DNA from: Spinacia oleracea
Taxonomy: Eukaryota; Streptophyta; Magnoliopsida; Caryophyllales; Amaranthaceae
Assembly (NCBI RefSeq): GCF_020520425.1
Contig: NC_079487.1
Coordinates: 112,936,141-113,000,140 of the forward strand
DNA length: 64,000 bases
Direction of reading: 5' to 3'
Made by a program: the position numbers and the translations under genes. Position 1 is the stretch's first letter. Each line of letters opens with the position of its first letter. The notes below the pieces were generated by a model. That model searched no databases. It was not told the DNA's origin and saw nothing but the letters and a program-made list of their open reading frames with translations. Positions 49,365 through 61,115 of this stretch are shown in pieces.

Positions 49365-51544
49365 ATCTAATTAATTGCATAATCAATTTTAGTTAACATG
49401 GATTAAATTTTATAAATTTGCAAATAGTTAAAGGGGTGAATTAATTTGGTGTAATTAATTGCAAATTTATGCGATTATTTAATTATATGTTCGCAGGATT
49501 TTCGGCAATTTTGTCAATTTTGATCGGAATCTTATGTTTTACGGAGTGATAGTGAATTTTGCATGTAAACGACATTTTAAAATTTTGACAAAATTAATAT
49601 TTTTCAGCCAAACCCAGAATTCCCAAATTCGAAGCTTAACTATGACTTTTCAAAGGTTTTAATTTTTCGAAAACAAAATTTGTAATTTCTATGATGTTAA
49701 ATTAAATATTTGCGAATCTTGTATGTAAATCTTGAATTAATAATTGACCTACTGCATATGTTTTACAATTTAAATTATTAAATTCGTTATTTATGCAACC
49801 TAATATTTGTAATTCTAATTAATTCGTTGAATTTTCAAATAATTTGGAATTTGATTTGATTTTTCATAATTAATTGATAATTTAATTAGGATCCTATGAT
49901 TAAAATACCACCTAAAAAAATTTGTTAAAGCTTGGATCTATAAAATTTTATGAACCCTAAGTTTAACCCTTAAAGTTTATGTAATCGAAAAATTATTTTC
50001 ATTAATGAATTTTCGATTTATTGCCTAAATATTTATTAAATTAATATGATTTATTAATTAGTCACAATATTTTGAAAATAATAAAATTTTGATTTTATAA
50101 AATCTCTCACAAACTTGCCCGCACGAAACAAAGGAAAGCCTAGTGTTACCCTTAAGGGGTGTTTCAATGGTGTGGGCATGTGACGACGAGCAAGGGAGCT
50201 CGTCGCCCATGCGGTGCTATGGCAACGAGCAAGGCACATGCACGCCCACATGGGTTACGACATGTGATGTGCAGTGTGCGGGTGAGCGACCAGGGGCGAG
50301 GCAGAGCATAGGCAGCAACATAAGGCAAGCAGCGAGCCAGCGCGCGCTGGGTCGAGCCAACGAGCAATGGCCTTGTGACTCGCTGATGTGTTGCGATACT
50401 TGTTGTGTTGCGACACACGCGACGAGCAGGCCCATGGGCGCTACACTTGTGCACACGGCCCATGGTTGCTTCTGATGCGATGAGGCTTACGAGGGATGGG
50501 TTGCACGCTCATGGCCTTGCCTTGGCCTTCTGGTGCACATTTAATTTTTCATTGAGCGATGAATTGGATTAATTTTAAATTTGCACTTGTATTTTTTCTC
50601 GGAATTCAATTTTATTATTTTAATTATTATAATTAATTTTATACTAATTATTGATAAAATTAAAACCTTGAATAAATTTTAATTAATTGTTTAATTAATT
50701 AAAAATCAAATAAAGTGATTTAAAATAATTTTATATGAACTTTAAATTTTTAATTAAATATTTGTTTTCCGATTGGACTTGGAAAAACATTTTTATGTTT
50801 AAAATTTAGTAAAGCATATAATTTATTGTTTGAGTAGGAGCATTTATATTCATTTTTGGTTTAACTCTTGATTAGGTCCTTATTCCTTTAAGGTTAACAC
50901 CTTCATTAGAACTAATAAGGTCAAATAATTGGTAGATTCTTGAGCCTTAATTAGTTGTTGCAAATATTAATGTGATGCATATTTTCTTCTAACTTGCTAA
51001 GTGGGTCATTCATTGATGAATGGGTGAATGATATATTGCAAATATATTGTTTTGCAGGTAGCGGAAAGTGACTAGTATGGCCCAAATAGGATAGAAAATA
51101 TGGTATGCGTACCATTAATTTTGAGTGTAAAATATGGTCTAATGCACCATAGTTTTTATTCAAGTATGGTTTGCGTACCATCAATTTGTTGTAATTAGTT
51201 TAATTATTGCAAATCCTATTTGATGAAAATGGAGTCTCCCATAGTGAAATTCAAGAACGAAGTTTCCAATCCATTTTCAAGACGAATTTTGAAGTTGAAG
51301 CTTCAAGATGAAATCGGGCCATATTAGATCAGATTTAAATCATATGGATGTTTTAAGATATTATTGCTTTAAATATGTCTTGGTATTATGCATGAGATTA
51401 TGGCTTGATTATGTTGCATGACTAAGGATTTTAGTTCACTTAAAATCTAACCAACATAGTAAGAGCCTTAACTTCCAAACTGCAAAATTGAGTTAAAATG
51501 TGTAATTCCAAAATAACACTTATTTCTCACTTTTAAATCAACTA

Positions 51545-51700
51545 GTAGTAGTTTTTCGCCATAACGAGGTGTTACTTATTGATTTTAAGGGGGTAAGGTA
51601 CACATTGGTTGTGAGTACATTTTTCGATCAATTAGTGATAGTTTTCTGCCATAGCAAGGTGTCACTTCTTGATCGTAGTACACAAGTAGTTGTGAGTACA
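51545..51700. repeat. Imperfect ~100-bp direct repeat in the retroelement interior
   Basis: TAGTAGTTTTTCGCCATAAC followed by GAGGTGTTACTTATTGAT and GGTTGTGAGTACA recurs as TAGTGATAGTTTTCTGCCAT, AGGTGTCACTTCTTGAT and AGTTGTGAGTACA. Confidence 0.75.
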
Positions 51701-51955
51701 AGGAGATTTTGGTTGAACTCAACGATATAAGGAAGGAGTCATTTTATGTCATGGAATATGGGATAGGTTTTCCTAATAAGTTCTTAGACGTACCTATCAA
51801 CCAAATATAGTTTTCAGACTATCAACGCTTTTTGCTTACCTAAAATATTTTAGAATTAAGTCAAATCAACTTGCTTAATTCTTTAATGATTTTGAGGATC
51901 TTGAATTCATTTTATTCACACCTGCCAGAACTAAATATTTCGAATAAAAGGGAAA

Positions 51956-53459
51956 TGACTTGTTCATCTTGCCCACCATTAACCATTTACTACAAATCTA
52001 CAATGGATCCATTTACTACAAATCTACAATGGATAACATTATTGCTAGATTACCCTTCAATGGAAGTATAATGACCTAATTGCCCTCATGATTGCTTTAA
52101 CTATTACCCAAAAGGCCAAAACTGACCAATCATTAAGTAGGAACGCATTAATTGTCCATCCACATTTTCGGTATTTACCAATTTGATCCGTAATGCATTA
52201 TTATTATGCATACGTGTATTATCACATAATAAATAAATCATAAATAAGTAAATAAATAAATAATGAAATTTTCTATAGATAATATGTGTGCCAACTTGTA
52301 GCTCTTCAAACGTTTGAAAAGGCCTTTCAATTTGGAATCCAACTTTTTTCTCCTGGAAATTTAGGATAAGCCTTATTTCCACTTTCTTCCACTCAAAATA
52401 AAATAAAATAAATAAATAAATAAATTAAGATGAAAACTTCTTTGTTCTCTCCTTGAATGATTCTGTTTTTCGTTCAAGTAAAGTTGACTATTAGTCTTAC
52501 CAAGTATTCTTTTGACTAATTAATGACCATTTGCCCATTTGGGGTTAGTTGTGATTTTTTGTTTTCGATTTTTTCGAGAATTAAAATCAACATGGAAAAA
52601 TAATACTACCCTTGTAAATTTGTATATATGCCTATACAATACGGCAATATAGTAAGGCGAGTTTTATAAGAGACCTGTCCTGCATCCGCTTCAAGTAGCA
52701 GGGATAGGGAGTTTGACGGGTGATGAGGTGGGGATGTTGGTAAAATAATTGTTGATATCGAAAAAAATTATAGACAAGGAGAGGATATTTGATTATATAT
52801 CTCATAAGAATAATGTTGCGTCATGATATGGAGGCCACTGTCTTAGAAGCCAATTTCGTTACCCCATTGGTGCAGGGTTATAGTGATGAACGCCGCTCAA
52901 AAGTTAATACAATGTACACCTCCGAAGTTTACACCTCGAACTCGAAGGTTGAAATTGCTCAATAACTACGCAGATCTTGAATGGAGATATTAGAGTTTGT
53001 GCAATCAGGGTTTTCCGTCTCTCAGCTCCATAAATCTAAATAATATAATAACCAAGAAAAGAATAATAGGAGATTATTTATATGTTTCACGAGAAAAGGA
53101 AACAAAATAAGGTGGGTTCAAGCCTTGCCGATCCACTGGGCCATTGAACCCGACCAAACTCATATTTGAAAACTTCCGAATGCATTATTAACTGTTCGGG
53201 TTTAGGTATAAAAATCGTACCCGACGCATGTGATGGGGTGGGTATGAATTTTGTCTTGAGTCTGCCTCATCCTCACCCGCTCGACTGGCCTCATCCCCAC
53301 CCGCCTCGCTTCATAGTCGTCAATCCATTATGAGTATCATTTTCTACGTGAATTAAAAAAATAAAAGTATCTAAAAGTTGAACAAAATTATTTTTATGTG
53401 ATTAGATTTGTTTGTATGTAATAAATTCGAGTGAGATTTAATTTTTAAGTTTACTTGTT
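51956..53459. other. No gene identified
   Basis: AT-rich spacer. A 26-bp phrase containing CATTTACTACAAATCTACAA is tandemly duplicated at 51986-52032. The part 53100-53330 has a GC-richer patch with CATCCNCACCCGC words, complementary in style to the GGGATGGGGATG patch at 56580-56760. Short frames here match nothing known to me. Confidence 0.4.
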
Positions 53460-53676
53460 GGCAAATTTGGCAAATACAATCTAATAAACTTCACTATTTG
53501 TCAATTGGAAAATTTGTAATTATTAATCCAACCTTTGCCCGATTTTCTTTAATTAAGCCTACCTATGCGATATTTCTAAATAATCCAACCTTTATGGCCC
53601 AACTGCTATTATTAAGCCTAACAAGTTACTAACCTGCTATAGGCGGTATTCACCCTTACGTGGCATATAACAATTA

Positions 53677-53958
53677 CACCCTCCGTATTTATTTAAGGGA
53701 TACACTTGCCTTTTCCGGCCGTATTTATTTAAGAGATACATTTGCCATTTTTAGTAAGTTAGCAACCCCACCATCTAATTAAATAATATATCTACACCCC
53801 ACCCCCACCCCTACCCCCTAAAATGACATGGTCCCCACTTGTTTTTCTTATTAAAATATCTACCCAACCCCACTTGTTTTATTACTTTATTTCATTTAAT
53901 TCTTTTTCTTAATACTCGTGCCCGGCCAAGTGTGTCTCTTAAATAAATACGGAGGGAG
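53677..53958. mobile_element. Stowaway-type MITE, third nesting level
   Basis: Ends CACCCTCCGTATTTATTTAA and TTAAATAAATACGGAGGGAG, flanked by TA (53675-53676, 53959-53960). Length 282 bp. It is the reverse-orientation relative of 16833-17116, with the same CTTTTCCGGCCGTATTTAT and ATACTCGTGCCCGGCCAAG segments. Confidence 0.9.
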
Positions 53959-54640
53959 TATAATTTATTTATTTTCCTTTATTTTCTTTAATTTCTATTT
54001 TAATTTTCGTTCCTCTCTCCTCTGCGATTTTCTGCTTCATCTCTAAACTCCTCTCCATTATTTCTCTTCTACCTCTTCTCCACCATTGTCGATCCCTGAT
54101 ACCTCTCCATTCGAAGTTCATCAAAAATAATCAGCAATTGCTATGGCTGGGGTAAAGCAATTGCCTATTGGATCTGGATCTTCTTCAAATTCAAGGTTTT
54201 TTTTTCTTTCTAAATTTTCAACAAGACCACAATAACCAACATCCCATAACATAAAAAAACTATATTATTGCAACAACTCGGGTTTTTACGAACTGACCAT
54301 CAAGGAAGCCCAAAATTCAAAATTTACCAAAAAAGGAACAAAAACGTTAAGGTTCGTAAGTTCACCTTCAATTGTACGATTTTGGATACGAAATTTGAAT
54401 GCGCGTGGATGAAGTCACCTATTTCCACAAGAAAATCGCTGATGATATCATGAATCAGTACAATTGTGGTTGAAGCAGCAGTAATGGAGGAGAGAGGAAT
54501 TGAAACACGGTACAGAGAAGAGAAGGATTTTTTGGAAAAAAAAAAAAGAAATCCTTGTTTAGGTGGCAAGTGATGATGACGTGTCCAATATTTTAGCAGG
54601 GAAACCAACTTTAGGTTGTCAACGTTTTTAACGTTGATTT

Positions 54641-54917
54641 TGTAGCAAGTAACCGGTCATCCAGGCTTAATAATAGTAGTTGGGTCATAAAGGTTGGATT
54701 ATTTAGAAATATCGCATAGGTAGGCTTAATTAAAGAAAATCGGGCAAAGGTTGGATTAATAATTACAAAATTTCCTTGACTTTGTAGCAGGTAACCGGTC
54801 ATCCAGGCTTAATAATAGTAGTTGGGTCATAAAGGTTGGATTATTTAGAAATATCGCATAGGTAGGCTTAATTAAAGAAAACCGGGCAAATGTTGGATTA
54901 ATAATTACAAATTTTCC
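54641..54917. repeat. Tandem duplication of the inner element's right arm (period 142 bp)
   Basis: TGTAGCAAGTAACCGGTCAT at 54641 and TGTAGCAGGTAACCGGTCAT at 54783 each start a near-identical copy ending in TAATAATTACAAA. Only the second copy ends exactly at the element terminus. Confidence 0.9.
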
Positions 54918-55662
54918 TTGTCAATTACAACCTTAAAATTTTAATTTTGTTAATTACAACCTTAAACTTATAAATTTATTTAAAATTACAACCGAACTTA
55001 TTTTCCGGCAAAAACCACCGGCAAATGATGTCATAATTGCTATTTTTTTTTAAAAAATTACATATTTTTCTTTAAAATAAAAAGGAAAATAAGAATTAGA
55101 AAACAAGTAATAAGAATTTTCGAAAACCCCCAATTGAAGAACCGGATGTTTTTTACAATTCCCCCAATCGAAGAACCCTAAATTGTTGAAGCTTCTCACC
55201 TTGTTTAGTAATGGAGCCCTCATATTTTGACAGAATAGAGATGGAGATTATGAAGGAAGAGTTGAAAATCTCACATTCAAGTTGGTGGTTGAGGAGACAG
55301 TTATTTAGGAGAGGAATATCGCTTAAAAAAATCACGTTAGTAAACAAAAGGATGTTGTTTCCTTCTCTAATTATTTCTAAAGGTCTGCTATTCCATTTTC
55401 TAATTCTTATTTTCCTTTTTATTTTAAAGAAATATTTTTTTTTTAAAAAAAATAGCAATTATGACATCATTTGCCGGTGGTTTTTGCCGGAAAATAAGTT
55501 CGGTTGTAATTTTAAATAAATTTATAAGTTTAAGGTTGTAATTAACAAAATTAAAATTTTAAGGTTGTAATTGGCAAATAGTGAAGTTTATTAGGTTGTA
55601 TTTGCCAAATTTGCCTTACTTGTTTGGATTTTTTTGTTGTTGCGTATGCTTTTTCCCCAATA

Positions 55663-55934
55663 CTACTTCCGTTTCTGAAAGTTTTTTACGCTTTTCATTT
55701 TAGTCCGTTGCTGAAAGTTCTTTACACTCTAATTTATTTCATTTTTATTCTCATTTGGCCCATCATAACTTACCAACTCACAATGCTTTAATACTAATTT
55801 TCTTCCACTCATATTGTTGGACAATTTATAGCAACTCATTTTTCATTTGTTACCCCACCATCACATGTTCACCAAAATTCCTTAATTATCGTGCAAATAG
55901 TAAGTGTGTAAAGATAATTTAGAAACGAAGGTAG
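55663..55934. mobile_element. Stowaway-type MITE
   Basis: Ends CTACTTCCGTTTCTGAAAG and TTTAGAAACGAAGGTAG are complementary and flanked by TA (55661-55662, 55935-55936). Length 272 bp. It is related to 10208-10467 by the TTTTTTACGCTTTTC segment. Confidence 0.85.
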
Positions 55935-55960
55935 TATATGTTATTTTTTGTTGTCATATA

Positions 55961-56214
55961 CTTCCTCCGATTTTTAATACTCGCAACGTTTGTGTATTTT
56001 ACACTATTCACATATTCTATTTTGACTATTGTTGGTGATTTATACGTAAGATAAAACATAATCATGTAGGATTTTGTTAGATTCGTCTCAATTTGTATTG
56101 TAATATTAACTTTTTATAGTTTTTACTTCAAGTGAATTAAAGCTATAATAATCAAAGTTTTGCTAGGCAAGCGTGAAAGTTACCAACATTGCAAGTATTA
56201 AAAATCGGAGGAAG
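55961..56214. mobile_element. Stowaway-type MITE
   Basis: Ends CTTCCTCCGATTTTTAATAC and GTATTAAAAATCGGAGGAAG are perfect complements flanked by TA (55959-55960, 56215-56216). Length 254 bp. It lies only 26 bp from the preceding MITE. Confidence 0.92.
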
Positions 56215-56216
56215 TA

Positions 56217-57055
56217 TTTTTAAAAAGTGATTTTCTCATTATCTCTATTATGGAGTATATAAGAGAACGTCTGAGTGACGTAAATAATGGTTGTCTATTT
56301 CACCCTTTACGTACTAAAAATTAAAATTAAAATAAATTAAACACAAACCATTTTATATAATGATATAGAAGGGAATTAATTTAAAATATATTTACTAGAT
56401 TCACCAAATATTAAAACTAGGAAAAAAATATCAATAGAAAGGGAAAAAGGTAATTAACCAAATAAGTATTATTATGTATGCATTTTAAATTACAAGTATG
56501 TATCGCATGCATAGAAGACTAGTATATATATGTTGTCAGGTAATTGCTAAATAAGAAGAAAAAAACTATGGGAGTATTGGTGTGGGGATGAGACGGGGAT
56601 GGAGATCCATGCGGGTGGTGGGGCGATGGATTTTAGTTGGTATCCGTTGGGATGGGATGGGAATATGGGATGGGGATGAATTTCGTACCAGTCATATGAT
56701 GAGGCGGGAATTGGGATGAAAATTTTGGGTGGATGTCATGGAGGGAATTACATCTATCCACCACGCAGTCCACGCCCCATTAACATCCTTGGTCAAGACC
56801 AGTGACCCGGATGACACCCCTCGTCGCCCTCGAGAAGTTCAAAACGCAGTACGAGCCATAGATAAGAGATATCAGCCATTGCTCATAAAATCTTAGCAGC
56901 TAAAAACAAATTTTATGGGACCAATAATACAACCGTTGCTCATAGATAAGAGATATCAGCCAACTGCGTATAATTAGAAAGTATAATGAGTTAATGACGT
57001 CTTGTGTGTAGTGTGTTACGAACATAGGTTTTTTTAAATTCTATTCACATGATAG
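56217..57055. other. No gene identified; G-rich patch
   Basis: AT-rich sequence followed by a patch (56580-56760) of GGGATGGGGATG-like words. The patch has runs that could form quadruplex structures on the plus strand. Confidence 0.4.
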
Positions 57056-58615
57056 GGTACGTAAGAGGGCAGTGGGGCCCGACGGTATATCTATCGAAGT
57101 CTGGAGATGCTTGGGAGAGGGAGGGGTTGTATGGTTAGCAACTTTTTTCAACAAGATTTGGGGAAGTAATAGGATGCCATTAGAGTGGAGGAAAAGTACT
57201 ATCATCCCCTTGTACAAGAATAAGGGTGATGTCCAGGATTGTGCCAACTACCGAGGAATCAAACTAATGAGTCATACTATGAAACTTTGGGAGCGGATTA
57301 TTGAGCAAAGATTGAGGAGAACTGTGAAAATTTCGGAGAACCAGTTTGGATTTATGCCTGGGAGATCGACTATGGAGGTCATTCATCTTATAAGGCAACT
57401 AATGGAAAATTATCGGGATAAGAAGAAGGATTTACATATGGTTTTCGTTGATTTGGAGAAGGCGTATGATAAGGTACCAAGAGAAATTCTTTGGTAGGCA
57501 TTAAGTAGGAAAGGAATTCCGAGGAAATATATTGATATCATCAAGAACATGTATGAGGGAGTTAGTACGAGTGTGAGAACTAGTGTTGGTAAGACCGAAG
57601 AATTCACCATTACGATTTGAGTGCATCAAGGTTCCGCACTTAGCCCGTTTCTTTTTGCTATAGTCATGGACGAATTGACGAGGTCAATCCAAGATGGTAT
57701 ACCCTGGTGCATGATGTTTGCATATGATATTGTGTTGATTGATGAGACAAAAGAAAGAGTGGAAAGTAAGTTGGAGTTATAGAGACAAACTTTGGAATCT
57801 CGGGGTTTTAGGCTGAGTAGAAACAAGACGGAATATGTGGAGTGTAAGTTTAGTGGAGCCCAAAATAGAGAGACAAGGGCGATTACCTTAGATGGGAAAA
57901 TTGTCCAAGGCTCTGAAATGTTCCGTTATTTAGGATCTATTATCCAAAAAGATGGAGAATTGGATAGCGATGTGGCCCATAGAATCAAAGCAGGTTGGTT
58001 GAAGTGGAAAGGTATCACGGGGTTCTTATGTGATTCAGGCATGCCCCAAACATTGAAGGAAAAATTTTACCACACAGCAATTCTACCGGCTTTGTTATAC
58101 TGCACGGAATGTTGGTCAGTGAAACATTGTCACGTTACATTGGATGTGTGGGCATACAAGAAATGATCGTTTGAGGAATGAGATTATTAGGAAGAAAGTA
58201 GGGGTTGCACCAATTGAGTTTAAGATGATGGAAAATCGTTTAAGATGGTTTGGACATGTAAGCAGAAGATCAAATGATGCCCGGTTAGGAGGATAGAAGG
58301 GTGGCAAAGGGATAGAATTGCAAGGGGTAGGGGAAGACCTAAGAAAACTTGGAGGAAGGTGATTGAGCACGATATGAGCTTTCTTGGGATTGAGGAAAAT
58401 ATGGCGTTGGAAGGACAGAGTGGAGGGAGATAATATACATTGATGATTTCATTTGACTTATACAACTTCAATGTTTCTGATTCTCTTTATTTTTATTTTT
58501 AAAATTCTTTCAATTTTTTTTTTTTGATTTCACATGCTATTTTGAAATGTACTTATTTTACTTATTTATTTATTTTAAATTTTACTAATTTTTATTATCT
58601 CTTACAATATTTCTT
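57056..58615 (+). mobile_element. RTE-like LINE fragment, copy 2 (5'- and 3'-truncated)
   Basis: The order of motifs is the same as in copy 1: [94 protein letters not shown], then an in-frame TAG (57495-57497). Further pieces follow: [19 protein letters not shown], the active-site region reading FAYDIVLID (about 57717), a TAG near 57779, then [20 protein letters not shown]. The second aromatic-flanked Asp of FxDD is Tyr, so the catalytic pair is broken. The 3' UTR matches copy 1 up to about 58612; a short TA run and another element follow, so the terminal 200 nt and TTG tail are missing. Confidence 0.85.
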
Positions 58616-60603
58616 CTATATATATATATATAGAGTAAGGCTCATGTGAGAACACCCCTTCTATGTGAGAACACAATCTTATGTGAGAATTAATCTGAGC
58701 CTTTGGATCTTTTCTAATCTAACAGCTCAAAATCAAGGGATTAGTAATGGCATATTTGTAAATTTATTAAACTATTACCCAGCCATTCTCCTCCCTTTTC
58801 ACGCTCACTGCTTCTCTAAAAAACTATAAACCTCTATTTTCTCTCTTCATTGTGCCACCATTAGAGCTTCAATCAAGGTCGAATTTCACTTCACTTTCAG
58901 CCTAATAGCTGCGATTTCACTCCAGATTCTCAAATATATTCACCAAATTTCCAGATTTCATGAGTTTAAAGGTATTATTTCATTTTCTTGTTTAATTTTT
59001 CAAATTTTATTTTCATGATTATCTGTGATTAATTTTATGATTTTAGAACGATTTTTTTTGAATTGGATTGTGTTTTGGAAAGATTATTTGTTCTCTGATT
59101 CAATTTCCTTAATTTTTTGTTTTTTATTTGAATTCGATCATATTTTGCGAAATCGTATTGTTTGAATTTCAAACATGGATTTGTGAATTCATGTAATTGT
59201 GCAATATTCGAAATCATGTTGTTCTTTGATTCGATTATGTATATTGTCTGATCATTGTTGTGTTTTTCATGCTTTTTAATTTCACATTAATCCTTATGCT
59301 ATCTATCTGTGCTATGTAATTAGAAGTTTTCATAGTCCGCAATCGTCAATCACTGAATCTGGTGCGTTTTCTTATTAATATTTCTCCAGTTTACTGTTCT
59401 GGATAATTGTTCATTTTGTTCTGGATGATTGTTTTAAATGTTTTGAATAACCGATGTTTTTGTTCTGAACTACAATGCAACTGACAATGTTGATGTTCTG
59501 AATAATTGCTCTTTTTGTTCTGCACTTTTATTCATATGTTCTATGTTATTATTATATATGTTATGAACTGTTTTCTCACATTCTTGTATAGATTCGGTTA
59601 TATAGAGGATGTGAGGATCTTGGTTACCATGATATTCGAAATTTCCCGGAAAAAGTGAAGTGAACTTTATAACTTTTTTATAATATGATTTGAATATTTA
59701 GATAACTGTTTTTATTTCTTTCATGATCGAAATAAATGTACATCGTGTTCTAAAAAATATACATGTTCTAAACAATATACAACATGTTCTAAACTTTACA
59801 CAACATGTTCTAGGAAACTTTTCATTGTATTCTACACAACATGCTTACTGTTCTAAACAATATACATCATGTTCTAAAAAATATACATATATAATGTTCT
59901 AATTTGTATAGTAGCTTTATTATTTTTTGTTTAGTTGTCTTGACACTAATCCTTTTTGTTATTTTCAGGACTTTGTCATTGATTCGTTTTCTTCAAACAA
60001 AACTCGATTTCAATATTTGTCGTGCAGTTAGAGTTGATGATTTTATTTGTTACATGTTTTGTATTTTTAATTTTGAAAAATTATGTACGTTGTACTCTTT
60101 TTTACATTATTTTTTTATATCTTATTTTTAGTGTTACATTTTAATTATCATTCTGGATGGACATAGTGTTACGGTTCAAATTATTGTATAAATTTTATAT
60201 ATTTTATTATAACCGTATTTTGGTTTTGTTGACCATGTTCTAAAATTAAACACCTTTTTTTTCTACGTGTTGTTGATCATGTTCTAAATTTTCACATCTT
60301 TTGTTCTACATAGAAAAATAGAATATATTTTTTACCGATCTTTTGAACATGGTTTAGCTAGTAGACTTGTGAAGTAATTGACTTCTTTTTTAATAGATTC
60401 ATTAGCATATCACATTACAAGTCTATTAGTCAAATTAAACTTCAAGCAAATGAATCTATTACAAGTTGATCAAAACCATCCAATATAAATTGATGGTTTA
60501 CTAATTTTACGAATTCAACATAAAGTATTTACAAGAAATTCAACATTTGATGTTACAAAGACATTATGATCCCGTTAAATTTGATTCTTTGTTTCCCATT
60601 TCC

Positions 60604-60696
60604 TTAACTCGGAACCATAACATGATGTTCATCATTTTTCTTGTGTGCCAATATCTCGCCACAATACTCAAGCCTCAATCTCTTCATTTGCTCAAA
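60604..60696 (-). pseudogene. Possible terminal exon of a transposon-borne Ulp1-like (C48) protein
   Basis: On the minus strand a good acceptor (TTCACTGCAG) precedes 30 codons and a stop: FEQMKRLRLEYCGEILAHKK then NDEHHVMVPS. The RxxYCxxILxHxxN pattern recalls the last segment of Ulp1-type proteases carried by some MULEs. A further frame at 62832-63074 (SDVQTLWFFFEVIMQLVITV) could be a decayed upstream exon around the catalytic His-Trp region. Catalytic residues are not intact there. The evidence is weak and no full gene model can be built. Confidence 0.3.
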
Positions 60697-61044
60697 CTGC
60701 AGTGAATTAAATTTTGAATATTAGAAACAATAAAATATCATATGTTCTACATTTACAAAGTAGATGTTCTGAATTCACAAATTAGATGTTCTGAATTCCC
60801 AACGTAAATGTTCTGACTTCCTAAACTAGATGTTATGAGTTCCCAAACTAAATGTTTTGCATTCCTAAGCTAAACTTTATGAATTCGGAAACTAAATGTT
60901 ATGAATTGACGCAGATACACATGAAAGACCGAGCACAGACACATGCAAGTAACAAACACAATATGCATAACTACACCCAACACATAACTGAAGACATCAC
61001 AATCTCGTATGTGTTCATGGATAAATACCGTGATTTGAAACGAG

Positions 61045-61115
61045 TTGCCTATGTAGGATTTGAACCTACATCATTGTGAAACTGCACAAAGCTCTACGAA
61101 TTGAGCTAATAGGCA
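61045..61115 (-). tRNA. tRNA-like sequence, probably a pseudogene
   Basis: The minus strand folds as a cloverleaf. The acceptor TGCCTAT/ATAGGCA has 7 pairs with discriminator A; the D stem is GCTC/GAGC; the anticodon stem is TTGTG/CACAA; the T stem is GTAGG/CCTAC with loop TTCAAAT. Pol III box A (TAGCTCAATTCG) and box B (GGTTCAAATCC) are good. The anticodon loop CAGTTT has only 6 nt, so the anticodon is ambiguous, and the D loop is short. It may be a decayed organelle or nuclear tRNA or the head of a SINE. It is within the ATGTTCTAA region. Confidence 0.5.

Larger units (their letters stand above)
47964..51955 (+). mobile_element. LTR retrotransposon derivative: 5' LTR plus non-coding internal region
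   Basis: The 5' LTR runs from TGAAGGAAATATTTTATTTC (47964) to CCTTACA (49350), about 1387 bp. It contains a minisatellite (48300-48560), a GC-rich tract (48590-48840), a TATA-like CCTATAAATATGTG (about 49001) and a polyadenylation-type region. A degenerate primer-binding site TTGTATCACGAGC (49352-49364) follows, resembling the initiator-Met tRNA site TGGTATCAGAGC. The internal part to about 51955 has no gag-pol reading frame, only AT-rich sequence, a GC-rich patch (50150-50520) and a direct repeat (51545-51700). No 3' LTR is seen, so the right boundary is approximate. The lack of coding capacity suggests a LARD-like derivative. Confidence 0.6.
53507..54917. mobile_element. Inner MULE-like element inserted in the left arm of the outer one
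   Basis: Ends GGAAAATTTGTAATTATTAA and its complement are flanked by the exact duplication TTGTCAATT (53498-53506, 54918-54926). The inverted arms are about 130 bp (GGTTGGATTATTTAGAAATA type). The right arm is present twice in tandem. The interior has a CT-rich tract (54010-54110), an ATGGCTGGGGTAAAG segment and an A9-11 run at 54534-54547, with no transposase. A Stowaway MITE sits in its left half. Confidence 0.88.
53460..55615. mobile_element. Outer MULE-like long-TIR element
   Basis: Ends GGCAAATTTGGCAAATACAA and its complement are flanked by the exact 9-bp duplication TTACTTGTT (53451-53459, 55616-55624). The right arm (about 55430-55615) is complementary to the left arm, which is split: 53460-53506 lies before and 54918 to about 55050 lies after the inner element. 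The arms contain GGTTGTAATT units. Between the arms, a short central part (55060-55430) has frames on both strands that I do not recognise. Without the insert the element is about 740 bp. Confidence 0.88.

Noticed and set aside
50054-50475. Frames of 65-110 codons in a GC-rich patch
   Set aside because: GC-rich retroelement sequence gives few stops by chance; strands overlap and no motif is recognisable.
54268-55519. Frames of 60-102 codons within the nested elements at 54-55.5 kb
   Set aside because: They lie in AT-rich element interiors and arms, overlap on both strands and match no known family.
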